Source of the DNA: an uncultured Erysipelotrichales bacterium
Lineage (GTDB): Bacteria; Bacillota_I; Bacilli_A; Erysipelotrichales; Coprobacillaceae
Reading direction: 5' to 3'
DNA: 19,313 bases
NCBI GenBank assembly: GCA_910586805.1
Contig: CAJUJC010000030.1
Coordinates: 1 to 19,313, forward strand
Each line of letters begins with the position of its first letter. Positions within the stretch are counted from its first letter, which is position 1. This document shows positions 1-7,573 of this stretch, piece by piece. A model generated the notes under the pieces. It was not told where the DNA came from. It saw only the letters and a list, made by a program, of their open reading frames with translations, and did no database searches. A program made the translations under genes and the position numbers.

Positions 1-59
1 AAAACATATATACATTTAATACAATTGAAGAAATCAAAAAATTTATTGGGAACTTATAG
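1..59 (+). CDS. 3' end of an unidentified plus-strand gene (partial)
   Basis: From base 3 an open frame runs to a TAG stop at 57-59 and encodes the last 19 residues of a protein ending in NTIEEIKKFIGNL. The codons are AT-rich and protein-like (E/K/I-rich amphipathic helix). The stop codon lies inside a hairpin followed by a T-run on the plus strand, which is what the end of a plus-strand gene should look like. The gene starts outside the window and converges on the dnaK-like gene. The fragment is too short to assign a function. Confidence 0.6.
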   Translation, partial: NIYTFNTIEEIKKFIGNL

Positions 60-69
60 TTCCCTTTTT
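48..69 (+). terminator. Rho-independent terminator of the left-edge plus-strand gene
   Basis: A 7-bp perfect stem (GGGAACT at 48-54 with AGTTCCC at 58-64, 3-nt loop) is followed by five T at 65-69 on the plus strand. The TAG stop at 57-59 is inside the hairpin. Confidence 0.8.
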
Positions 70-107
70 ATTGGCTTATCGAAAAAAAGAGCTTGTAAAT
101 CTTTGTA

Positions 108-137
108 TTAAAAAAGGAAGTTAATTTTTAACTTCCT
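108..137 (-). terminator. Rho-independent terminator of the chaperone operon
   Basis: A 9-bp perfect stem (116-124 with 128-136, 3-nt loop) is followed on the minus strand by a run of T (complement of the A-run before 116). The TAA stop of the Hsp70 gene (128-130) is part of the stem. It lies tail-to-tail with the plus-strand terminator at 48-69, so the two convergent genes are insulated from each other. Confidence 0.85.
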
Positions 138-1885
138 AATATTGACTGGGCAATTGTTTCTAATCTTGATTTGGCTTCCTTAACCATTTGGTATTCACCT
201 TCACTACAATGCTCGTAATCAAGTTTTTTCGTTAATTTTTTAAATGATGATAATTCATCTTTAATTTGTTTTCTTAAAGTTTTATCCATTTCTTTTTTAT
301 GAACAGCTAAACCATTTTCTACTTGAATCAATAATGTTTCTACTTCATTCTTAAACAATAATCGTTCTTTTGTCATGTTATCTTCTGTTTCAAATTGCTT
401 AGCTTGACGAATTGCCTCTTCAATATCAGCATCACTCATATTTGAAGAACCTTCAATCGTAATACTTTGACTATTACCTGAAGCTAAATCTTTTGCCGAA
501 ACATTCACAATACCATTACTATCAATATCAAAAGTGACTTCAATTTGAGGTATTCCTCTCATGGCCCTTTTGATTTTCTTTAATTTAAACTTACCTAAAG
601 ATTGATTATCCTTTGCAAGTGGACGTTCACCTTGCAAAACATTGATTTCTACCTGTGTTTGAAAATTTGATGATGTTGTAAATACTTGACTATGACTTGT
701 TGGAATTGTTGTATTTCTTTCAATTAATGGCGTTGCAACTCCACCAACAGTTTCAATAGATAATGTTAATGGTGTAACATCTAATAACAAAATATCATTA
801 TTATCATATAAAACCATTTCACCACTTAATTTACCACCTTGAATAGCAGCACCTAAAGCAACACATTCATCAGGATTTAAAGACTTATTTGGTTCAATAC
901 CTGTAATATCTTTAATCTTGGATTGAACAGATGGCATCCTAGATGATCCCCCAACTAGAATAATTTTATTCAAATCGCTAGGGGTTAGCCTTGCATCATT
1001 CATTGCAGTTTGCATTGGACCTACAATTCTATCAACCAAGTGTTTTGTTAATTCATCATACTTTTGTTTTGTTAAGGTCATTTCTAAATTTTTAGGTGTT
1101 CCATTCACTGTTGTAATAAAAGGAAGTAAAACTTTCGTGCTTTGCATTGTTGATAACTCAATCTTAGCTTTTTCACTGGCTTCTTCTATACGGCTATATG
1201 CAACCAAATCTCTACTTAGATCAATACCCTCTTGTTGTTTAAAAGTTTGTATAATATAATCACATACAGCTTTATTAAAATCATCACCACCTAAGTGGTT
1301 ATCCCCTGAAGTAGATAAAACTTCAATCACACCATTACCAATTTCAATAATAGAAACATCAAAGGTTCCTCCACCTAAATCAAAAACCATTACTTTTTGA
1401 CCATAGTCATTTTCTAATCCATAGGCTAAAGCTGCAGCAGTAGGTTCATTAATAATTCTCAAAATTTCAAGTCCTGCAATTCTACCTGCATCTTTTGTTG
1501 CTTGTCTTTGTGCATCACTAAAATAAGCAGGAACTGTAATAACAGCTTTTGTCACATCTTCTTTCAAATATTCTTGAGCATCTAATTTTAATTTTTGTAA
1601 AATCATAGAAGAAAGAATTTGTGGAGTTAAATCCTTACCATCAATTTTTTTATGATAAGCATTTCCCATTTCTCTTTTAATAGATTTAATTGTTCTTTCA
1701 GGATTCATTGCAAATTGTCTTTTTGCAACCTCCCCAACTAATCTTTTTCCATTTTTATCAAATGCAACAATACTTGGAGTTGTCTTTTGTCCTTCTTTGT
1801 TTTCAATAATTTTTGCTTTACCATTCTCATAAAAAGCCACGCAACTATTTGTCGTACCTAAATCAATCCCAATAACTTTACCCAT
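128..1885 (-). CDS. Divergent Hsp70 (DnaK-like) chaperone
   Basis: A cytosolic ATP-dependent Hsp70 of 585 residues. The nucleotide-binding domain is complete: phosphate loop IGIDLGTTNS (5-14), VPAYFSDAQRQATKDAG (118-134), NEPTAAALAYG (146-156), phosphate-2 loop DLGGGTFDVS (169-178) and VGGSSRMP (311-318). The interdomain linker is LLLDVTPLTL (366-375), followed by the beta-sandwich substrate domain with FDIDSNGIVNVSAKD (452-466) and a short helical lid. It is shorter than housekeeping DnaK (about 610-640), stops soon after the lid, and lacks the usual acidic C-terminal tail. The 'IPPAPRG' stretch of DnaK reads KIKRAMRG here. The ATG has a strong GGAG seven bases upstream. It is the last gene of a four-gene operon, 15 bp after the J-protein gene, with no grpE or hrcA alongside. 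It could be the only dnaK of the genome, but its partners suggest an accessory Hsp70. Confidence 0.93.
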   Translation of the reverse strand: MGKVIGIDLGTTNSCVAFYENGKAKIIENKEGQKTTPSIVAFDKNGKRLVGEVAKRQFAMNPERTIKSIKREMGNAYHKKIDGKDLTPQILSSMILQKLKLDAQEYLKEDVTKAVITVPAYFSDAQRQATKDAGRIAGLEILRIINEPTAAALAYGLENDYGQKVMVFDLGGGTFDVSIIEIGNGVIEVLSTSGDNHLGGDDFNKAVCDYIIQTFKQQEGIDLSRDLVAYSRIEEASEKAKIELSTMQSTKVLLPFITTVNGTPKNLEMTLTKQKYDELTKHLVDRIVGPMQTAMNDARLTPSDLNKIILVGGSSRMPSVQSKIKDITGIEPNKSLNPDECVALGAAIQGGKLSGEMVLYDNNDILLLDVTPLTLSIETVGGVATPLIERNTTIPTSHSQVFTTSSNFQTQVEINVLQGERPLAKDNQSLGKFKLKKIKRAMRGIPQIEVTFDIDSNGIVNVSAKDLASGNSQSITIEGSSNMSDADIEEAIRQAKQFETEDNMTKERLLFKNEVETLLIQVENGLAVHKKEMDKTLRKQIKDELSSFKKLTKKLDYEHCSEGEYQMVKEAKSRLETIAQSILGS

Positions 1886-1900
1886 CTTGCTTCTCCTTCA

Positions 1901-2503
1901 CTAACAACAACACATATTCAACATACAATTACACATTAATATACTATAACAATAACTCAACATATTCATATTATTACCATATGTTTGACTTGTTGTACGA
2001 TACTGTTGTTGCGCACCTGATAATTGATTATATAATAAAATATATTGCATATTCATTGGTTCCATATCAACAGCTGTTTTTGCATATTCTTGAGCACGAA
2101 TATTATTACCCAAACCATGTTCAGCAATCGCTGCATAATAAAACCACATACTATTCTTCATTCTAATCATATTTAAAATATTCATAGCCTCATTATACCT
2201 TTGTGCCTGTATATAGGCTGCTGCTTCCTGATATGCCTGTTGATCATTAATATATTGATATCCACCTGCACTAGAAGTTGATTGTTGACTTCCATAAGTT
2301 TGATTTGTAAAACCACGCTTACGATCATCCATAATTGTCTTATATGCAGTTTGCACTTCTTTAAATTTCTTTGTATATTCTGCCTGATGAGGACTTCCTA
2401 TATTACTATCAGGATGATACTTTTTAGAAAGATTTCGATATGCCTTCTTCACTTCATCATCACTAGCACTAGGACTAAGTCCTAAAACTTGATAAGGATT
2501 CAT
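1901..2503 (-). CDS. J-domain (Hsp40) protein with TPR-like middle and Cys-rich tail
   Basis: A 200-residue co-chaperone. Residues 1-65 form a J domain with the invariant HPD at 30-32 (KKYHPDS) between helices II and III, the site that stimulates Hsp70 ATPase. Residues about 85-165 are alanine/tyrosine-rich helical pairs resembling TPR repeats (QAQRYNEAMNIL, then WFYYAAIAEHGLGNNIRAQEYA). There is no G/F region, no DnaJ zinc finger and no CTD beta-domain, so it is a class C J-protein. The last 16 residues hold six cysteines (185, 191, 193, 198, 199, 200) and the protein ends in CCC, a possible metal or Fe-S ligand set or acylation/redox site. The ATG overlaps the upstream stop as ATGA, with GGAGGGG upstream. 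It is almost certainly the dedicated partner of the Hsp70 encoded 15 bp downstream. Confidence 0.92.
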   Translation of the reverse strand: MNPYQVLGLSPSASDDEVKKAYRNLSKKYHPDSNIGSPHQAEYTKKFKEVQTAYKTIMDDRKRGFTNQTYGSQQSTSSAGGYQYINDQQAYQEAAAYIQAQRYNEAMNILNMIRMKNSMWFYYAAIAEHGLGNNIRAQEYAKTAVDMEPMNMQYILLYNQLSGAQQQYRTTSQTYGNNMNMLSYCYSILMCNCMLNMCCC

Positions 2504-3333
2504 GATTTCCCCTCCATCCTTTTCTTCTTTACAACTTTAAATTTATACCATATACCACTATACAAAATATTTTTTAAAATTTCATAATTTTCAATAATAG
2601 GTAACTTTTCAAAATAACCACTACATTGTGCCATCATCATCTCTAATATATGAAAACAATATTCTTGAAAATTATCTTGTTTAAACTTCTCCTTCAAAGG
2701 ATTATAATGATTTTTTTCAATATCTTCTTCAATATCTTCATATGCATCAATCAAATAAATAAACTTACCTAAATAAAAGCCTAACTGATACAAATCATCT
2801 TTGAAAATATCATCTTGATAAACCATGATTTCACCCATTATTCTACCAAAACAACTAGAGATCAAATCCAAATCATCAGTATTCTTCTTTTCTAACTCAT
2901 GAATCAAATTTAACTCCTTCTCCATAACTTCTATCTTATAAGGGTATTTTTCTTTAATTTTCAAAAATTCTTTTTTTAATACTTTTTGAAATATTTTCTT
3001 TGATACAGATGAATCATCAATCACATCATCATCACATTTATAATAAGTTAATGCAATTGTCATATCACTTGCATATTTTGAGTATTGATTATAACGCATT
3101 GTACGTTTATGTATAGGATGCATAACACATCTTTTTTGCACAACGATTTCATCAGGTTCATATACCCCTGATAATAATATACTCACAAAATTCAAATCAT
3201 TATTCAAAGTCAATTGACTTTTTATTCCATGTTCTTCTTTCAAAGACTGACACAAACCACAATAATAAGATTGAAATTTATCAAAGTTTTCAAATGTTAT
3301 CTTTGGTTTATTTATATTCACATATCCAAACAT
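2500..3333 (-). CDS. DUF5685 family protein (helical, Cys- and Asp-rich motifs)
   Basis: 277 residues that match the DUF5685 family as I know it: an N-terminal FGYV-NINKPKI segment, a CGLC motif (25-28) in YYCGLCQSLKEEHG, then a CVMHPIHK segment (69-76). The function is not established. It appears all-helical. Two aspartate motifs stand out: KCDDDVIDD (99-107, containing DDxxD) and LIDAYEDIEEDIEKNHYNP (194-212, D-x3-D-x3-D followed by YNP). These look like the two metal/diphosphate-binding motifs of squalene/phytoene synthases, but that is my comparison and not a family annotation. No signal peptide or membrane segment is evident. The start is ATG at 3333, two bases after the zinc-ribbon gene, with a weak AAGAGA site. 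The stop overlaps the J-protein start by four bases, implying translational coupling. Confidence 0.85.
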   Translation of the reverse strand: MFGYVNINKPKITFENFDKFQSYYCGLCQSLKEEHGIKSQLTLNNDLNFVSILLSGVYEPDEIVVQKRCVMHPIHKRTMRYNQYSKYASDMTIALTYYKCDDDVIDDSSVSKKIFQKVLKKEFLKIKEKYPYKIEVMEKELNLIHELEKKNTDDLDLISSCFGRIMGEIMVYQDDIFKDDLYQLGFYLGKFIYLIDAYEDIEEDIEKNHYNPLKEKFKQDNFQEYCFHILEMMMAQCSGYFEKLPIIENYEILKNILYSGIWYKFKVVKKKRMEGKS

Positions 3334-3335
3334 AA

Positions 3336-3728
3336 TTAAGTTCTCTTATCAAAACGAGTACGACACTTTGGACAAGTAATTTCAACTTTTCCTTTTCCCT
3401 TTGGTACTCTTACCATTTGTTTACAAGAAGGACAACGAAAATATTTATTGTCTTTATCTTGTGCATTTTTCTTTATTAAATTCATTTTTCTATTTATTGG
3501 TTTAAACAAATTCAAATAAGCTTCATTTTCAGCATTTCTTTTATAAACCTGTCTTGATAACATACGAAAAATAACATATCCCCATAACATAATTTCAAAA
3601 ACTTGTATAAAAGGATTCTGTAAAAATATATTACTAACTATTAAAATAATCACTAAAATCAATAAATGATTATTCAATGTATCATTTCCATATCTTCCCA
3701 TCATAAATCTTGCAATTTTATCCATCAT
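3336..3728 (-). CDS. Membrane protein with C-terminal zinc ribbon
   Basis: First gene of the chaperone operon, 130 residues. Two hydrophobic segments (about 21-36 and 43-58) form a membrane hairpin. A basic stretch follows, and then a zinc ribbon with ligands C99, C102, C119 and C122 (CPSC-x16-CPKC), which would lie in the cytosol if both ends face inward. I chose ATG at 3728 because GGAG (3739-3742) lies ten bases upstream. A TTG nine bases earlier (3737) sits one base from the same site and is unlikely to be used. It could serve as a membrane platform for the DUF5685/J-protein/Hsp70 trio (inference from operon order). Family function is unknown. Confidence 0.85.
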   Translation of the reverse strand: MMDKIARFMMGRYGNDTLNNHLLILVIILIVSNIFLQNPFIQVFEIMLWGYVIFRMLSRQVYKRNAENEAYLNLFKPINRKMNLIKKNAQDKDNKYFRCPSCKQMVRVPKGKGKVEITCPKCRTRFDKRT

Positions 3729-3788
3729 ACGAAACAATCTCCTTTATATTCAAAGATTATATATAACTTCTATTAACAAAACATGAAC

Positions 3789-3817
3789 ATTATAACACAA
3801 TGACTATAAAAAGAAAA
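3789..3817 (-). promoter_or_regulatory. Candidate extended -10 promoter for the chaperone operon
   Basis: On the minus strand TATAAT (3789-3794) is preceded by TGT, an extended -10, with a poor -35 (TTTTCT) 17 bases upstream. A second TATAAT is at 3756-3761. The whole gap 3729-3889 contains no CIRCE inverted repeat (TTAGCACTC-N9-GAGTGCTAA), so HrcA control is not indicated. No convincing terminator hairpin for the upstream deacetylase gene is visible, so read-through is also possible. Confidence 0.45.
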
Positions 3818-3889
3818 AAAATATCCATTATCAACACATAATTTCAATCCTTATCCATAATTTGTTGTCATACTTCTACCAATCATTTT

Positions 3890-4639
3890 TCATTTATAAT
3901 TTCTAAAATCTACCAATTCAATATAATTATCCTTAATCCATTGTTTTATCCAATCACTACACAAAAATTCACATTCCATAGGTCTTATAAATGTAAATGA
4001 AGAATGTTCTAATATATATTGATCTAAATATCCAGGATGGAACACTGCAACTGCACAAGGATTATGTTCTAAAATCTTTAAATAGTTTTGCATATGAGCT
4101 TTAGGATTATATAACCCATCTTCATTTAATGAGGCAAACTCTCCTGAAATACCGTACTCTTTTTCCCATTCCTTATCTATAATAGGATTTTCAAAAAACA
4201 AATGATGCCTTTTTGCTACATTTTTTAATGCTATAAAGAAATTATCAGCAAATACAGCATGACATTCAAAATAATCTGGTTTTCTTCCAGCAATCTCAAT
4301 AAATCTTTGTAACTGAGCTTCAATTTCTATTTCACATTCATCCACGTTAATTGTATCTACATTTCTAACTCTTATATCTTTACTTGCACAAAATTCTCCA
4401 CTTTTTTGTACTAAAGAAGGAATGAAAGAAACATCACTAATAGGATATCCTACACAAATATTGATATGGATTCCTAATGCGATATCAAAATCTTTAACCA
4501 ATTCATATCCATGTTTTGCTGCTTCCATATTTGTCATTAAAGCTACACTTGTAATCACACCATCTTGAATAGACTTATGAATACCATAATTAACCCCTTC
4601 ACTAAAACCTAAATCATCAGCCCTCATTATTAACTTCAT
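3890..4639 (-). CDS. ChbG/YdjC family carbohydrate deacetylase
   Basis: A predicted cytosolic metal-dependent deacetylase for acetylated sugars, 249 residues (family usual about 250). It opens with RADDLGFSEGVNYGI (6-20), which supplies Asp8/Asp9, and has GIHIN with His58, YFECHAVFADN with His127 and the closing HPGYLD with His201. These are the metal and catalytic positions of the YdjC fold. The CHAV form keeps only the first His of the classical SHxH motif, as in a common Firmicute subfamily. The ATG at 4639 has AGGAG nine bases upstream and overlaps the end of the helicase gene by 23 bp, so the two are probably translationally coupled. The substrate is unknown: chitobiose, cellobiose-like or other N-acetylated oligosaccharides are possible. 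No sugar transport or PTS gene is adjacent. Confidence 0.88.
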   Translation of the reverse strand: MKLIMRADDLGFSEGVNYGIHKSIQDGVITSVALMTNMEAAKHGYELVKDFDIALGIHINICVGYPISDVSFIPSLVQKSGEFCASKDIRVRNVDTINVDECEIEIEAQLQRFIEIAGRKPDYFECHAVFADNFFIALKNVAKRHHLFFENPIIDKEWEKEYGISGEFASLNEDGLYNPKAHMQNYLKILEHNPCAVAVFHPGYLDQYILEHSSFTFIRPMECEFLCSDWIKQWIKDNYIELVDFRNYK

Positions 4640-6263
4640 TAATTATTTCTCCTAACTGCACTCTTATTTTTAAAATCTCTTTTTTTATTTCATCAGGATA
4701 AAGCATTTGTATATCCTTATCCATATCATAAACGATTTTACCTAACTTTTCCATTAATTGTTTTTTATCTACATATTCATTTATATTATAAAATTCTTTC
4801 ACTTTAGAATCACATATTAAATATTCTTGTGTCATTCTTTGAAGCAAACATAAACCTTGTATAGATTTAACACGACTTAATGCAACATATAATTGTCCAC
4901 AACTAAATGAATAAGGAATTAAATTGACCTTATCATAAGTTTGACCTTGACTTTTATGTATTGTAATAGCATAAGCTAATTTTAATGGTATTTGTTTAAA
5001 AGAGCCTACCTTTTGTTTTTTAACATTTTTATAAGTTTCACCATGTTCGCTTTGTTCCTCGACTGTATAATTTTCTATCTCCCATTCATGTTTATTAAAC
5101 ATAATCTCTTCTTGTGTCTTATCAATTTTAACATGAACACATTCTTTTTCTAAAGCTACAACCTCCCCAAGTGAACCATTTTGAAATCTGTTGCTTTCAC
5201 TATCATTAATTAAAACAATAACTCTTGCTCCAACTTTTAATCTTAATGCATCCTCAGTAGGTTTATCTGATGCCTTCACATCTCCATTGACTTGTGATTT
5301 ATATATTGTTGCTCTTGAAGATATTTTATCTAACTCCTCTTCATTGATTTTTTTAGCAACCGCATTTCTTGCACAAAGTATAATACCATTATTTATTTTC
5401 TCTTTAGATGCATTTTTGTTAAAATAATCAATACTACTTGGATTACCAATTCTTACTTTATTTAACTCTTGGATAAATACAGAATCATTTTGTCTTTTGA
5501 CATTCTTTAAAACAACAACTTTAAAATGAAAATCCTCCCAGTTCTTTGATTCAAATGCAAAACCTTTTTTATAATCAGGATAGACCTTTTCAAGCACTTG
5601 TCTATCTTCTTTTGTTGTTACAGGAGGAAGTTGAAAGAAATCACCAATTACAATGAGCTGTTTACGTTTTAAAGAAAGTTCTTCTGCCTTCGCTATAACT
5701 CTTACAACATAATCAAATAAATCTACACGACACATACTAATTTCATCAATGATGATAATATCTGCATCTTGAACACATTTAGGTGCTGTTTTAATTCTTA
5801 TATTAATTTGTGGTTCTAGTGAGGCTTGAAAACAGCGGTGAATAGTTGCTCCTCCAACATTTATAGCAGCAATTCCTGTTGGTGCACATACTAATATATT
5901 TTTATGCTGTTTTTCCATTTCAGCTATAAACCTATTCACAACAAATGATTTACCAGTTCCTGCTTCTCCTGTCACAAAAACATTTTCACCAGATTTCATA
6001 TATTCATAAGCTATCTTTTGATCTGATGTCAATTCATTTTTTAATAAAGATACTTTTGTTTCTATTTTTTCTTGTTGTAAAGGATGCACTTTTTCTTTTC
6101 CTTTTTGTAAGTGTATATTATTTAGATAAGTTTGTGCTTCTTCTAAAGTTTCAAAGCATTTAAATTGAGCATTTGGATATCCAACGACTTGATTTTGACA
6201 TTCTTCCCAAGTTTCATATATTCCAGGTTTTTTACCTGTTTTTACTGTATAATATTTTTTCAT
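4617..6263 (-). CDS. Pif1/RecD2-like helicase with N-terminal RNase H1-type hybrid-binding domain
   Basis: An SF1B DNA helicase of 548 residues. Residues 1-50 match the viroplasmin/RNase H1 N-terminal domain (KYYTVKTGKKPGIYETW, then VVGYPNAQFKCFETLEEA), which in RNase H1 binds RNA:DNA hybrids. After a linker come LTSDQKIA (Q-like motif, 78-85), Walker A GEAGTGKS (99-106), Walker B IIIDEIS (170-176), motif III GDFFQLPPV (207-215), motif V AITIHKSQGQTYDKV (432-446) and motif VI LYVALSRVKS (458-467). The order and spacing are those of Pif1/TraA-like helicases. No RNase H catalytic domain is present. A combined role at R-loops or RNA-primed replication intermediates is inferred. The upstream spacer (6264-6434) has TATAAT at 6294-6299 and 6339-6344 but no good -35, and the ribosome site is poor. 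Confidence 0.9.
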   Translation of the reverse strand: MKKYYTVKTGKKPGIYETWEECQNQVVGYPNAQFKCFETLEEAQTYLNNIHLQKGKEKVHPLQQEKIETKVSLLKNELTSDQKIAYEYMKSGENVFVTGEAGTGKSFVVNRFIAEMEKQHKNILVCAPTGIAAINVGGATIHRCFQASLEPQINIRIKTAPKCVQDADIIIIDEISMCRVDLFDYVVRVIAKAEELSLKRKQLIVIGDFFQLPPVTTKEDRQVLEKVYPDYKKGFAFESKNWEDFHFKVVVLKNVKRQNDSVFIQELNKVRIGNPSSIDYFNKNASKEKINNGIILCARNAVAKKINEEELDKISSRATIYKSQVNGDVKASDKPTEDALRLKVGARVIVLINDSESNRFQNGSLGEVVALEKECVHVKIDKTQEEIMFNKHEWEIENYTVEEQSEHGETYKNVKKQKVGSFKQIPLKLAYAITIHKSQGQTYDKVNLIPYSFSCGQLYVALSRVKSIQGLCLLQRMTQEYLICDSKVKEFYNINEYVDKKQLMEKLGKIVYDMDKDIQMLYPDEIKKEILKIRVQLGEIINEVNNEG

Positions 6264-6404
6264 AATGATGTCTCTCTTTCATTTTCAACACTTATTATAA
6301 AGGATTATGAATGTAAATACAGTCTTATATATGCTTGTATTATAACTTAATATTTTATTATTGAATACTTTTAATCATTGATTACAAAATCTAGCTAAAA
6401 GTAT

Positions 6405-6434
6405 AAAAAAGAAATACAACTTTAATTGTATCTC
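6405..6434 (-). terminator. Rho-independent terminator after glycerate kinase
   Basis: On the minus strand a 9-bp stem (6426-6434 with 6411-6419, one G-U pair, 6-nt loop) is followed by six T (6405-6410). The stem starts at the base immediately after the TGA stop (6435-6437). Confidence 0.82.
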
Positions 6435-7553
6435 TCATAAAATTAATCTACATACATTTTGTACTGTTATTTCTAATGTCTCCTTACCATCTTCTAAGGC
6501 TTGTGATAATGATTTTGCTTCATTTGTGATAGAAAACATAGCAGTTACACCAATATCATACAAATTTTGTGCATCCTTTGTTACTCTTCCTCCAAACGCA
6601 ATAACTGGTTTTTGATACTTTGATGAAAGTTTTGCTATACCTGAAATTGTTTTTCCATGAATTGTCTGACTATCAATGCTTCCTTCACCAGTTATAACAT
6701 AATTAGCATCTTGAACATGTTTTTCAAATTCAGTCACTTTTAAAACTAAATCTATACCACTTATCATATCAGCACCTAATAAATATAATGCTCCACCAAT
6801 ACCTCCAGCACTGCCTGTTTTAGATACTAAAGATAAATCAATACCGTATTGTTTAAAAACAACACTTTGCATATGTAATAAACATTTTTCTAAATAATTG
6901 AGTTGCTCATCAGTTGCTCCTTTTTGCTTACCAAATGTATATGTTGCCCCATTAGGTCCAGTAAAAACATTATCAACATCACTTGCAATAGATAAAGTAC
7001 AATTTTTAAGTAAATCCTTTGCTTGATTTAAATCAAGAGATGCCATTTTAAGGATTGAAGCATATTCTAATGGAAGTTCTTTACCATCTTTATCATAGAA
7101 TTGAACCCCTAAAGCATATAACATACCAAATCCACCATCATTTATTCCACTTCCACCTACACCAATAATGATTTCCTTTGCACCATTATTCACAGCATCT
7201 TTTATCATTTCTCCCAATCCATAGCTTAAAAACTTTGTAGGATTTCTTTTTTCGCTAGGCACTAATCTAATCCCACAACAAGAAGCTGTTTCCATAATTG
7301 CAACACCATCTTTATTTATTCCATAACTCACATTTATGACTTCTCCATTATGATTATGTACTTTCATAAAATGTGGTATTGAATTTGTTGTAGACATTAA
7401 AACTTCAGTCGTTCCTTCTCCTCCATCAGCCATAGGAATACACTGACAATGAATATGAGGACAAACAGATTTTATTCCTTTTTCAACAGCTTGACACGCT
7501 TCGACAGCACTCATACTTTCTTTAAATGAATCACATGCTATAATGACTTTCAT
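6435..7553 (-). CDS. Glycerate 2-kinase (GarK/GlxK type)
   Basis: A cytosolic enzyme that phosphorylates D-glycerate with ATP to 2-phosphoglycerate, feeding lower glycolysis. It has 372 residues, the normal length. Family signatures: IIACDSFKESMSA (4-16), PMADGGEGTTE (40-50), IGVGGSGINDGG (130-141), then DVDNVFTGPNGATYTFGKQKGA, GSAGGIGGAL and VITGEGSIDSQTIHGKT, the glycine-rich and acidic segments of the GarK fold. The ATG at 7553 is preceded by GGGGATGAAATA. It follows the MFS gene by 20 bp in one transcription unit closed by a terminator, so it probably acts on something the transporter brings in. Which glycerate kinase subtype (2- or older 3-kinase naming) rests on family knowledge: this type-1 class makes 2-phosphoglycerate. 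Confidence 0.93.
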   Translation of the reverse strand: MKVIIACDSFKESMSAVEACQAVEKGIKSVCPHIHCQCIPMADGGEGTTEVLMSTTNSIPHFMKVHNHNGEVINVSYGINKDGVAIMETASCCGIRLVPSEKRNPTKFLSYGLGEMIKDAVNNGAKEIIIGVGGSGINDGGFGMLYALGVQFYDKDGKELPLEYASILKMASLDLNQAKDLLKNCTLSIASDVDNVFTGPNGATYTFGKQKGATDEQLNYLEKCLLHMQSVVFKQYGIDLSLVSKTGSAGGIGGALYLLGADMISGIDLVLKVTEFEKHVQDANYVITGEGSIDSQTIHGKTISGIAKLSSKYQKPVIAFGGRVTKDAQNLYDIGVTAMFSITNEAKSLSQALEDGKETLEITVQNVCRLIL

Positions 7554-7573
7554 TATTTCATCCCCATATATCC

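Noticed and set aside
128..1885. Assignment of the Hsp70 as HscA
   Set aside because: Its sequence motifs are closer to Firmicute DnaK than to HscA, and no isc or suf genes are adjacent; HscA is used only as an analogy.
3735..3737. TTG start for the zinc-ribbon protein
   Set aside because: It is one base from the GGAG site, too close for initiation. The ATG at 3726-3728 is ten bases away and fits.
3729..3889. CIRCE/HrcA operator upstream of the Hsp70 operon
   Set aside because: No TTAGCACTC-N9-GAGTGCTAA-like inverted repeat can be found in the gap.
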